20,440 nt of DNA from Lobulomyces angularis (lineage: Eukaryota; Chytridiomycota; Chytridiomycetes; Lobulomycetales; Lobulomycetaceae), in NCBI GenBank assembly GCA_027604685.1, contig JADHYX010000365.1, forward strand, positions 1,675-22,114, read 5' to 3'. The translations under genes and the position numbers were made by a program. Position 1 is the first letter of the stretch, and every line of letters begins with the position of its first letter. This document shows positions 8,325 to 19,509 of the stretch, one piece after another. Below the pieces are notes generated by a model that worked only from the letters and a program-made list of their open reading frames with translations, was not told where the DNA came from and searched no databases.

Positions 8325-11300
8325 TTATTTTTTTTTAAATATATTTCCTTTCATTCCCTTAATTTCAAATCCTGAATCTTCTCTTTTTGGATTAATGTAA
8401 GAAATATTTAATTTTTCAAACTTGCTTCCAAATGATGCTACAAAAAAAAAAATTAATTTAATCTTCAATTCAATTTGTATTATTTACATTTAATAATGCT
8501 GATAGCAGCATCTACAGGATCTTTTTCCAAATGTAGATTGTTCAAATTCGAATGATAGTTGTTTCTAACAATTATTTGTTGTAAAGTTGGCAAAAAGTCT
8601 TCCTTTGTAATTAAAACATGACTGTAGCCTTTTAAACTGAGTTGTCCAAATAAATTATTGACGCTGAATTCTCCAAATTGGGTAGCTAAAAAAGTAAAAA
8701 TAAAAACAATAAAAGATGCTTTTGTTATACATTTAAAGTCCAATTTTTTGGATACTGTATCCAAGACAGGTTTCAAGTATTTTTCTAAAGTTTTTTGTAC
8801 TTGCTGTCCTTCGTATTTATCAACTAGCACTAAAACAGCTTTTTGTTGCACCTCCAAGTAAGAGCCTATTTCATTTACAAAAGCTTTGTTACTGTACATT
8901 AATTTATAAGAATGTACCTCCATAAATCATATTTTTTAAAGCGTTACTCCAGTTTTTCGAAATTTCATTGCTTTCAAATTTAAATGTAATTTCTTTTAAT
9001 TCTGATCCATCTTTTCCATTATCTCTTGCAATGCAAGAGTTAATTTCTACCTCCTCTTTGTTTGAAACACAATTTAATACTCTTCGAAGTTCCATAGGAA
9101 AGTAAGCTTTTGCACTTTTGCCTTGAAAAAAAATAAAAGATATTTGTTAATGTAAAAATATTTTATGCGTGATACCTTTTCCACTTTCAATACAATGCAA
9201 CTCAAAGTTTTCTATTTTAACCTCTACTTTAAGCCCTTTTAATGTTGCTTTGTACGAAACCTGAAAAGTTGGTAATAAAAAAATTAAAAGTATCAGATTT
9301 TAAATCCCTACCTTTTCAATCTGTTTAATGGAAGGGTCCGTTAAATTATCTTTCGACTTATTACTTGCCAGGTAATCTTTAGAACCTACGATGTTATCTG
9401 GTTTAATACTGTTTTCTGGTGCGTTGTCAGCATCAGATAATGCTTTATTTAAGTTATCTTTAGACGCTAGCGCAATTTGACTTCTTTTCTCAGTAGCATC
9501 CGTCAAGTTGTTTTTAGAAGCGGTAGCTCCATTTACTTCTGCTTCTTTGTGTAAGGTTCCAGATTTAAAAATATTATTTTCCTTTTTGCCCAATACAGGG
9601 TTGGAATTAAATAACTTATTTTTTGTAGTAGGTAAGTTATTAGAAGAATTCAAAACATCAGTTGACTTTAAATTATCTCTGCTTTTTGATTCTCCATCCT
9701 TTTTGAAGTGTGAGGATATTGAGGTAACTGAACCTTTAATTTTATCTTTAAGGCCATTTTTTTTGGTAGAAGCAATGCTTACTGCATCACTATCACGCCT
9801 TTCTCTCACCGCTTCTATATTTTCATAAACAACTTCCGATTTCAGTGGTTGCTGATCTAGAGCATTCAAAAATTTGCCGGTTGTCTTTAATTTTGGTTTT
9901 ACTGCAATACCCCCAACGACATTTCTTGCTTCAATGTCTTTGCGAGTAGCTTCTTTGTTATTGTCGTCAACTGTTTCAGTTTTTACCTTTTCCGTATTCT
10001 CTGCTGGTAAATTTTCAACCTTAGTAACAGTGGCAATGTTTATTGATTCGACTTTTTCTTGTGCAATCAAATCTTCTTTTTTAGTATTCGCTGCTACCAC
10101 CTCTCTTTTTATTTCATTATTTTTTTCTGGAGTTTCTTTGCCTTTATTTGAGGTGATAGGAATATTTACTTTATCATCCTTACTTGTAAAATCTTTCTTA
10201 GTATCTGGAGCTACTATTTTAGCTTTTGTTTCTGTGTTAATAACTGACACTGCTTTTGCTTCAGCTGAAATTGCAGATATTTTTGCCGGTGCGTCATTTT
10301 TAGTTTCCGTTGCTGCAACAGCTGCTTTGTTTTGATTTAGTTCCTTTTTAGCTTCAACTAAATTGGCAGAAATTTGTACTTTGATTTCTTCCTGCGGACT
10401 GAAATCCATTTTGGGATTAGACGTAGCCGTTACTTCAGTTTTAACTGACAAAACTTGATTTAATACTACAGCAACTTTTTCAATGTCTTTGCTTTCATTT
10501 TCAATCTTTTCAGTAATTTCCTCTTCCTTATTTTGATTAGAGGGAGAGGAAAAGGCAGTTTTCAGATCATCCGCATTTAACTTTATCTCAATTTTTGCTT
10601 GTTGATTAATTTTTTCTTCAAGCGGTAATTTAGTTGCTAAAGGTGGTTCAGTTCTTGGCTTATCACTGGTGCCTATAATTTTGGCTTGACTTGCTTCATT
10701 AGTAAATGTTTTGTTCAAAAGTATTGGACTTGACTTTAAACCAACAGCATTAACCTGTTGCTTTTGAGCAGTTTTAATAACAGGTGTAACTGATGGACTA
10801 GATGTTGTATCAGTCATCAGTTCAGATCTACTCAACTGGGAGGGTTTACAAACTTTAACAGTAACAGGAGTTACCACCTTAGCAACCTTAACTGATTCAG
10901 TATGGTTGGTTTCAACTGCCAAATTATTGTCAGACATTAATTTCAACACATCAGTTCGAGAGACGGAAGTAGGAGTGGGTGAATGTATAGCTTCATTAGT
11001 ATCAGTTTTTGGTGCAGTCACTATATCATTGTTGTCAAATTCCGTTTTTTTATTTGAGTCAATGTGATTGGTTTCAACGCTTTCTATCAATAAAGTTGGT
11101 GAAGATATTTCCCCAGCACTTTCCAATAAAACTTTTACTTCATCTTCTTTATTAGACTCCAAAGCATCATGCGAAATATCAGAAGCAACCACCTTTGGTG
11201 CTCTTTTAGGCAGTAATTTTACAGTTTCAATAATTTCAGGTTCTGAAGTAGGAATTAATGGTAATGGGTTTTGAGGTGGTCCCTCTGGTATCGTTTGTTG

Positions 11301-14298
11301 TTCCCCTACCTTCAATGTAGGATTACTCTTACTTTCACTACCAAGGTTATCTTCAAAAGCATTGGTTTCAATCTTAGTTACTATGTTTACAAAACCGTTC
11401 AATGGAGAAATAACTTCCGCATTCATCTCTGATGCATCATTCCAACCTTCAGTGGACTTCATGACTGCTTCATTGGAATTGTATTTTGGAGAATCTTTAC
11501 TAGAAATTTTTTTGAAAGGGTTTTTAAATTTGTTTTTGGAAACTTTAACTGACTGTGAGATAGAGACTGCATCAGAATCTTGCTTTTTTGTAAAATCATG
11601 TTCAAATTCGGATCCTACTTGTTCTTCACTCACATTCTCCATTAAGGAGTCTCTACTGGCGTTTTTTTTGAAGACATTTTTAAATTTCTCTTTTGCACCA
11701 ACTTTAGAGGATATGGCTGAAGCCGAGATAGATGCAGCGTCAGAATCGTGTCTTTTTAAACTAAAATGATGTTCAAATTCACTCTCTACTTGCTCTTCAT
11801 TGGAATGCTCTCTTAAAGAGTCCCTACTCGCATTTTTCTTAAATGCACTTTTAAACTTTTCTTTTACTCCTCCTTTAGAAGACTTTACTGAACCGGAAAT
11901 AGAAATTGCATCAGAATCGTATCTTCTTAAACTACCATGGTGTTCAAAGTCACCACCTACTTGTTCTTCACTAGAATGTTCTCTTAAGGAGTCCTTACTA
12001 GCAGCTTTCTTGAAAACATTTTTAAATTTTTCTTTTGCTCCAGCTTTAGAGGATTTTACTGAAGCGGAAATGGAGACAGCATCAGAATCGTGCCTTTTTA
12101 AGCCACCATGATGTTCAAATTCACCATCTTCTGGTTCCTCACTTGATTGTTCTCTTAAAGAGTCCCTACTTGCATTTTTCTTAAATGCACTTTTAAATTT
12201 TTCTTTTACTCCTCCTTTAGACGATTTTACTGATCCGGAAATAGATATTGCATCAGAATCGTGTCTTCTTAAGCTACCATGGTGTTCGAAGTCACCATCC
12301 ACCTGCTCCTCACTTGACTGTACTTTTAGAGAGTCTTTACTGGATCCCTTTTTGAAGGCGCTTTTTAGTTTATTCTTAAATCCAGGATTTAAAGATGGTA
12401 CTGAATTGGAAATTGACCTAGAATCTGAATCAATATTTGTAGAAGGACTATATTTTATGTAATTTTCTGTGAGCTGATCTCCGCAGGAATTAACTGGGGA
12501 ATCTTTCAGGTTAGTTCTATCTTTCCAAGAGGCAGAAAGGGATGTACTTTCCACTTCCTCTTTGAATGGTGAAATCAAATTAGTCATAGGGGTTTCTTCG
12601 GAACTTTGCATTGCAAAATCGCCTTTGTCTTCTGCATTTGTCACTTTTAAATTTTCCTTCGATTTGAATTTGAAGAATTCTTTAACAATTTTTTTGGATG
12701 GTGAATTTGATTTTGATGATGAAGAAGATTTTACTGAATCTCTTTTGACGTCTACTTTAATTAAATTAATTTGAGATGGCGATGTCACGCTGGAAGCATC
12801 TGTAACTTCGTGTTTGACTTCATCGATTTTATTTTCAGTAAATGATGTTGTACTTTCAGAGGGCTCTTTATTTGTGGTAATTGCCAATTCATAACTTGTG
12901 GTATCTTGAATTTTTGCCTTATTTTCAAAGATAGTTGCCGCACTTACTAATACTTCATTAGGTGTCTTACTAAATTCAGTATTTTGCAAGACTATAGATG
13001 CTGCATCTTTTACAGCTTCTACTTTTTGAACGACAACAGGTGCTTCATATTTGTTGACATCAAAAATGTCGGTTGTATCAAATAAAACTGGAGTTAGTAA
13101 TTCGGCAGTAATTTCTTCTTCTTTTTGTTCCTTTATAACTTTATTGACTGCGTTGCTATCGTCAACAATTTCTTCATTTCGACCCCAGGTTTCAAAAAGT
13201 TCTTCTTTTTGTTTTTTAAGCCATTCGTCATCCTCATCATATTCTGTCTCTAAATTTTCCTGAATTGCTAATGAATTAGTTGGGCTAGGGTTTATCTCAT
13301 TAACTTCCTGAATCAAAGTTGAAAGCGTATCCATCTTATTTTTTTCATTTACTTCACTTAATTTAATTACTACAGATTCAGTTTCACTTCTCAAGTTTGA
13401 TTCAATATTTTCGTTAGAGACTTGCTTTATAGAGTTTAATGCACTCGCTTTGGGTTTTTTTGAAATATTTATATTTTTTTGGAAAACAACTGGTTCTTTT
13501 AATTGCTCAAACTTTTTTAAATAACGCAAAGTGTGTAATGTAAATATTTCTTCCTTTCCTTTAATCATTTCAGTCATTGTCTGCATAGCTTGCTTTCTGA
13601 TTCTCTTAGGTGTCTTCGCTATAATATTTTTATTTTCTCCAGATCTTTTAGTCTGTGGAAATTGTGGGGGTAAGGCTTTGTTTTTTGCTGGGAAATATAG
13701 TGGAATATCACCTGGAGATCGTATATTGGGTTTAAAGCGTATTGGATGTACTGGTGCTGCATAATTGAAATTTAAGATTTCCATTCCATACTCTGTAAAT
13801 ATGACTGTTCTTTCTTCATTTTGATCATTAACATTACTTTCAAACTGCTTATTTTCAGTTATGTCAAGGGGAGATACATTTTTTCTTAGAATATTTAACT
13901 AGTTTAATTAATAATATTTAATTTTCAAGAAAATAAAATGTTTTGCATACCCCTCCAGACTGTTCGTATTTATAAAAATCATTTCTTTTCAATGGACTTA
14001 ATTGTTCTTTGGTTGGATTTCTTCCTGATAAACCTTCCGCCCTGATAGTTAAAAAAAATGCGTTATCAGGAAAAATGCAATTTAACAATTTACTTGCCTT
14101 AATAAAAGTTCAGAAATTGGATCGTTGTAAATGGCTCTTGGTATATAGTGTTTACCGAAATCAGTTTTTCTCATAATATTTCTATCCTGAGGAGTTTGCA
14201 ATTTCTGTTTTGAAAATAAAAAAGTTTAATTTCACAGAACTTTTTAAATATTATCATACTACATCATCCTTTATTTCTACAACCAATTTATTTGACAT
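8325..14298 (-). CDS. Giant repeat protein with PH-like and degenerate sphingosine-kinase-like C-terminus, 1857 aa
   Basis: Nine exons: 14298-14263, 14204-14098, 14041-13951, 13898-9312, 9260-9176, 9121-8918, 8883-8731, 8685-8488, 8437-8325; 5574 nt, open throughout. Residues 1-78 form a compact segment (KTDFGKHYIPRAIYNDPISE). Then comes a ~1500-residue, Lys/Ser/Glu/Thr-rich, probably disordered region. It includes five to six 57-aa repeats (DSDAVSIS...KEKFK..FKK..S+DSLRE...FEHH) and, near 1500-1600, scattered SKDNL-type motifs. Residues 1608-1703 look like the PH-like N-terminal domain of sphingosine/ceramide kinases (ELKEITFKFESNEISKNWSN). Residues 1704-1857 follow a diacylglycerol-kinase catalytic fold (VLVLVDKYEGQQ, EKYLKPVLDT, STQFGEFSV, GYSHVLITKED). 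The kinase GDG loop reads KED, and the protein stops soon after the segment matching the family's IIPxGSGN (IIKSSFGSKFEKL). It is therefore likely a pseudokinase used for binding. A two-gene merge is possible but the frame is continuous. Role unknown. Confidence 0.7.
11450..12440 (-). repeat. 171-bp coding tandem repeats (57 aa each), about 5-6 copies
   Basis: The + strand landmark cagaatc recurs at 11573, 11741, 11912, 12083 and 12254, with a diverged copy near 12425. Spacings are 168, 171, 171, 171 and 171 bp. Each copy encodes an acidic/His part (EFEHH), a basic-Ser hinge (LKRHDSDAVSIS), a cationic amphipathic stretch (KEKFKNVFKK) and a phospho-type motif (SRDSLRE). Alternate copies resemble each other more than their neighbours (VKEKFKSAFKK versus AKEKFKNVFKK), suggesting duplication of a two-unit block. 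A related single copy (RRDSDAVSIAS...LKDKIKGSV) lies apart near 9690-9810. Confidence 0.9.
14042..14097 (-). other. GC-AG intron in the giant repeat-protein gene
   Basis: The minus-strand donor is AG|GCAAGT and the acceptor is CTATCAG|G. Splicing here keeps the frame (LLLR then AEGLSGRNP). The nearest GT alternative, four bases downstream (CAA|GTAAAT), leads to a stop (TGA) about 20 codons later. GC-AG introns are a known minor class, and the donor matches their usual extended consensus. Confidence 0.7.
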
Positions 14299-14587
14299 TT
14301 TTAGTGTTAATTGCTCTACTTTATGGTGGTGTATTAACAAAATAAAATTTCCATAAAAAAAAAACCTTGACCAATCAAAAATGCAAGTAACAAATTCTTT
14401 TTATGCGTGCGACAACTCACATAAAAATAGTGTAAAATATGAAAATAAAATTTAAATCAACGGACTATCAATAATGAAAAAAGACAATCCATAATGTTAA
14501 TTTACAAAAAAAAAAAAAAAAAAATATGAATGTATTAAAAAAATATCTAAAGTTAAAAAAATTTTAATAAAACTATAATTTGATATT

Positions 14588-16301
<1,714 letters not shown>

Positions 16302-16679
16302 TGCCAAAATAGGAAAATAAAAGGATTTTTTTGGCTATGTATGTATATATGAATTTCAATAATATGATTATTATTATTATTATTATTATTATTATAATTT
16401 TTTTTTTGATTTTTAATCCAATAATAGTTAAATTAATTTTTTTTTTTTTAAATTTAAAAATATTGATAACAAGAAAAATTCTTAAAGTTTAAAGGCATAA
16501 AAACGTTATTATTTTACACATATTTCTTTCGATTTATAATAATATCAAGGGCGAAGAAAATGTATGCATTTAAAAAGAGGATTGATTATTCGCAAAACTT
16601 GAAAAACTTAATTTTGTGCTTGAAAAAGATTTAAAGCAATTATAAATTAAAAGAGTTAAATAAATGCTTAAAACTGAAA
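16302..16679. other. Intergenic spacer with (ATT)n microsatellite
   Basis: The 378-bp spacer between the MAPK start and the 3' end of the next minus-strand gene should hold the MAPK promoter. An (ATT/TTA)n run of about 10 units lies at 16365-16396, next to a short TATG repeat around 16336-16350. No gene seen. Confidence 0.6.
16365..16396. repeat. (ATT)n trinucleotide microsatellite
   Basis: About ten ATT/TTA units are followed by a poly-T run. It lies about 65-95 bp upstream of the MAPK start codon, so it could vary in length within the promoter. No functional claim. Confidence 0.8.
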
Positions 16680-17600
16680 TTACTCCTTCAGTTTTTGTTC
16701 TTTTACAATATCACAGATTTCATCCGCATGTTGAAAGGGTGAAATTTTCATAGCACTTGTCTCTACTGCAAATTTTTTGATAATTTTTTCCATGCCGTTA
16801 GATTGGGTTTCTACAAAAAAAAATTATTTATAAATCCAACAAATAAAGAGTTACCGATTTCAGCCCTAAAAAGAAAACATTTTTTAAAAAAAAATTTTTA
16901 AACTGTAAAAAAAATAATTTTTATATTGAGTAAATCAAGAATTGCGTAAATATAAATTTATTTCCTTAAAAAAAAAACAAGATTTAAATACCAATTTTGA
17001 AAAGAGCTTTTTGTTGACCTTAAATTGTTAATTTTTACTAAATGAGTAGAAGTTTTAGCATTAATTGGATTTAAAGTTTCAATTCGTAATTTTCGATTAA
17101 GTAAAGGCATTGAAGAATCTAGTAAAAACATTTTTGCCACAAATGTTCTTGTTGTATAAAAAAATGCCACTGTCGGTAAAACTGATACCAATCCAACTAA
17201 AAAAAAAAGAAGAAATTTTGTTCACAGATAATTTTTTGATTATTTTTACGAATCGCCATAGTTTCTGGTTGTAAAACAATAGGATCCCTTCAATTAAATT
17301 GGTATTTTGAAAAATTAACAAAAAAAAAAAAAAATACAAATGTTGAAGTGTAACGCCAATACTTAAAGGAAGCAACGGAAAAAACAGGCATATTCTCCTG
17401 TATTTCAAAATCTTTTGGGTAAAATTAGATTGAAATACTAATGATGCCTGTGTAATCGAATTAGTGATATCAGTATTGGTTCCTAATAAAACTGTGTTAT
17501 TTTTATGTTGAATCAATTTGGTGTCAAAAAAATTTGGCCTTCTATATAAATTAGACCAAATGCTATTAATTTTTCCAGTCAAACTTGTAACTGTTTTCAT
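16680..17600 (-). CDS. Two-helix membrane protein, TMEM70/TMEM186-like, 215 aa
   Basis: Five exons: 17600-17338, 17287-17250, 17196-16992, 16865-16855, 16810-16680; 648 nt in frame. The N-terminus is basic and hydroxylated (MKTVTSLTGKINSIWSNLYR), as in mitochondrial presequences. A segment like the GxVYxG opening (NNTVLLGTN) precedes two hydrophobic helices at about 68-86 (RICLFFPLLPLSIGVTLQH) and 98-116 (AILGLVSVLPTVAFFYTTR). A matrix-like soluble tail of about 100 residues (RKLRIETLNPINAKTS) follows. This layout and size fit the TMEM70/TMEM186/TMEM223 group of mitochondrial inner-membrane assembly factors, where TMEM70 serves ATP synthase and complex I assembly. The assignment rests on architecture and loose similarity only. 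The fourth exon is just 11 nt and is needed to avoid a stop. Any other two-helix organellar protein is an alternative. Confidence 0.65.
16855..16865 (-). other. 11-nt micro-exon
   Basis: The sequence GGCTGAAATCG is flanked by TTTTTAG upstream and GTAACT downstream. Joining exon 3 directly to exon 5 gives TG|AA, a stop codon. Including the 11 bases gives ...QNWAEIETQSN and an open frame to the end. The intron before it, at 126 nt, is longer than most in the window. Confidence 0.6.
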
Positions 17601-17699
17601 AATAAATATTATTTTTTTTTAACACTACTACTAAACTACTAGGGTTTTTAGGGTTTTGTGACTGATAATCCAAGTGTGATGATAAACGTGCGAAACAAA

Positions 17700-19086
17700 A
17701 TGATTGAAGATTACCCCCGTATATATTCACTACGCTGTGTTCTGCATGACTTTAATATGATAGCAAAATAGTGTTTGAGGGATAATGATTGCAGAATACA
17801 GGAGATTATATCCAGTAATATGGCATTAGTAAATTTACTTTTCAGAATCCTCTTATTATGCTGATTTATTGAAAATATGGCGTGAAGAAAATAGGGTTAA
17901 TCATGGACTGCAAACGTATTGAGAATCCCGGTGGTACTCATTCTGAAAAGTCTTCAAAAGTGTTGAAGCCCATGAAGAAGGATTCAGGCACTGCAAGCTA
18001 CTTAATGATGATGCCAACGTAAATACACTCCCTCTACCTCCTAAAATTTTAGGTATTAATTTCGTTCCAACATATTTATTATGTTTTAATTTTTCTTTAG
18101 ATATCTTAAAGGATAGGTACTTTTTTGCTGATAATCAAGTAGTATCCAAAATTTATAAACCTATAGTGGATGCTGTTGGACGACGAATAAAGACAATTCC
18201 AACATTGGAGATACCTTGCCTCAATCCTCATAATTGTTCGGCAAATTGATCTTGTAGCTGTACCCTTAACTTTGCAAAATTACAAAATTTCTGTTTTAAG
18301 TCGGATACAAAAGCACGCCAAAAAGTATCTGCAGCCTTTGTACCCGGTTGCCTTATTCCTCTGTCCTAAATATCGAAAACTTGCTACTTCTATAAAATTT
18401 TCCGTTTTTTAAATTTGCAATGAGTATTGCTTAGACATGGGAATTAAAGCAGGTTGAAATTGGACTCTTTCGACTCAGCTTCAATCGTACTTGAATCGTA
18501 CAGCAAATTTGAACAACCCTTTTCTGCTGATGGAAACCAAGATCATTTAACTTATTAAGAAGCTTTGCCATCAGCTGACAATACCATTAACCTTACAGAG
18601 TTTGCATTACACATCTTTCATCTAGTGATCATTATAGAATAGTGGAAAGTTTATGTTCTACAATGGGTTATATTAAAAGCAAAACTATAAATAGAATGGG
18701 CAGTAAGACACTGGAAGTGCTTGCTCATTTGTTTTTACTAGAAGGTGACGAACATCTGATGCTGAAGTTCCACCAAAAAAGAATGGAAAGAACTAAGAAT
18801 TCTGAATTAGATAATACTTCAGAATTGGAGATGTTGGAAGCTTTTGATAATTTGCTGTTGATGGATGAGGTAATTTATTATGATGCAGTAGAAATAAACA
18901 TGTATTTTTCTTTTTAAAAGTCCGAAGAATTTTGAAAATGGGTTAAATGAAGGCACTAGGAATGTTGAGGAGAACAGTGAAACAAAGGATTCTAGAGCTG
19001 TTATATTACAAGACGCATTAAATGAAATCTTTGATTTTTCTTTTTTGCAGCAGAAGCAAAACACTTCAGTATATATTTCAAGGTGA
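17700..19086 (+). pseudogene. Degenerate hAT-superfamily transposase
   Basis: Scattered frames on the + strand spell successive parts of a hAT transposase. They are: SLRCVLHDFNMIA (17727 on); YYADLLKIWREENRVNHGLQ followed by TRWYS-like ESRWYSF (17855-17945); VEAHEEGFRHCKLLNDD; LPLPPKI; after a 48-nt GT-AG intron (18053-18100), LKDRYFFADNQ and YKPIVDAVG; then LYPVALFLCPKYRKLATS (18335-18395); and the C-terminal dimerisation segment VESLCSTMGYIKSKTINRM (18642 on; intact relatives have ERxFSxMGYIxSKxRNR). The remnant ends with RNVEENSETKDS and ALNEIFDFS. At least five stops and several frameshifts break it (for example TAG at 17769, TGA near 17924). The N-terminal zinc finger and first catalytic part are absent, so it is 5'-truncated. 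No terminal inverted repeats or 8-bp target duplication were recognised. Confidence 0.8.
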
Positions 19087-19197
19087 AAAAAAGAAATTTT
19101 CCATCGGCGGCTTTACAAATATAATAAATACAGAAATAAACAGCATTCTTTCAGATTTTCAGAACAGAAATGCTATTGACTAATCAGATATACTGCT

Positions 19198-19305
19198 GTA
19201 GATAGAATTTTTTCATATAATTAATAAACAGCATAGATAAAATTATTCGCATAATTTATAAAACAATATAGATAAAATTTTTCATATAACTTAATCAACA
19301 CTTCA
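19198..19305. repeat. Imperfect ~35-bp tandem repeat, three copies
   Basis: The unit is approximately TAGATAAAATTTTTCATATA plus about 15 more bases (atttataaacaata). It recurs starting at about 19198, 19234 and 19269, and 'ataaacaatata' appears again near 19317. It lies just downstream of the hAT remnant and may be part of the old element's 3' end. Confidence 0.6.
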
Positions 19306-19347
19306 TTAGATCATATCATAAACAATATAAAAAGCATTTTGTATTGA

Positions 19348-19509
19348 TGTGTATTGGATAACTCCGCTCTACTATTGAATATCAACCACGCAGAGTTCAA
19401 ACGCTATTTGGATGCAACATTTGCTGGATTACAAGATTCATTAATTTTTGGTCTCAACGTCGCTATCACGGACAAATTAGATAAATTTAAAAGCAATGGC
19501 AGCCCATAA
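19348..19509 (+). pseudogene. Orphan 53-aa coding-like fragment
   Basis: An open frame without ATG reads CVLDNSALLLNINHAEFK and continues RYLDATFAGLQDSLIFGL, NVAITDKLDKFKSNGSP, stop. Amino-acid content is protein-like and less AT-biased than its surroundings. It may be a last exon or a fragment of a gene or element broken by the hAT insertion. Family not recognised. Confidence 0.25.

Noticed and set aside
9508..13764. Several plus-strand open frames (68-153 codons) inside the large minus-strand exon
   Set aside because: They lie antisense to the repeat protein; their Ser/Phe/Leu-rich translations mirror its Lys/Glu/Ser codons, and the array ones repeat with the same 171-bp period. Shadows, not genes.
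18819..19064. Minus-strand 81-codon frame with CFCCKKEKSK start
   Set aside because: Antisense to hAT C-terminal remnants that make family sense on the plus strand.
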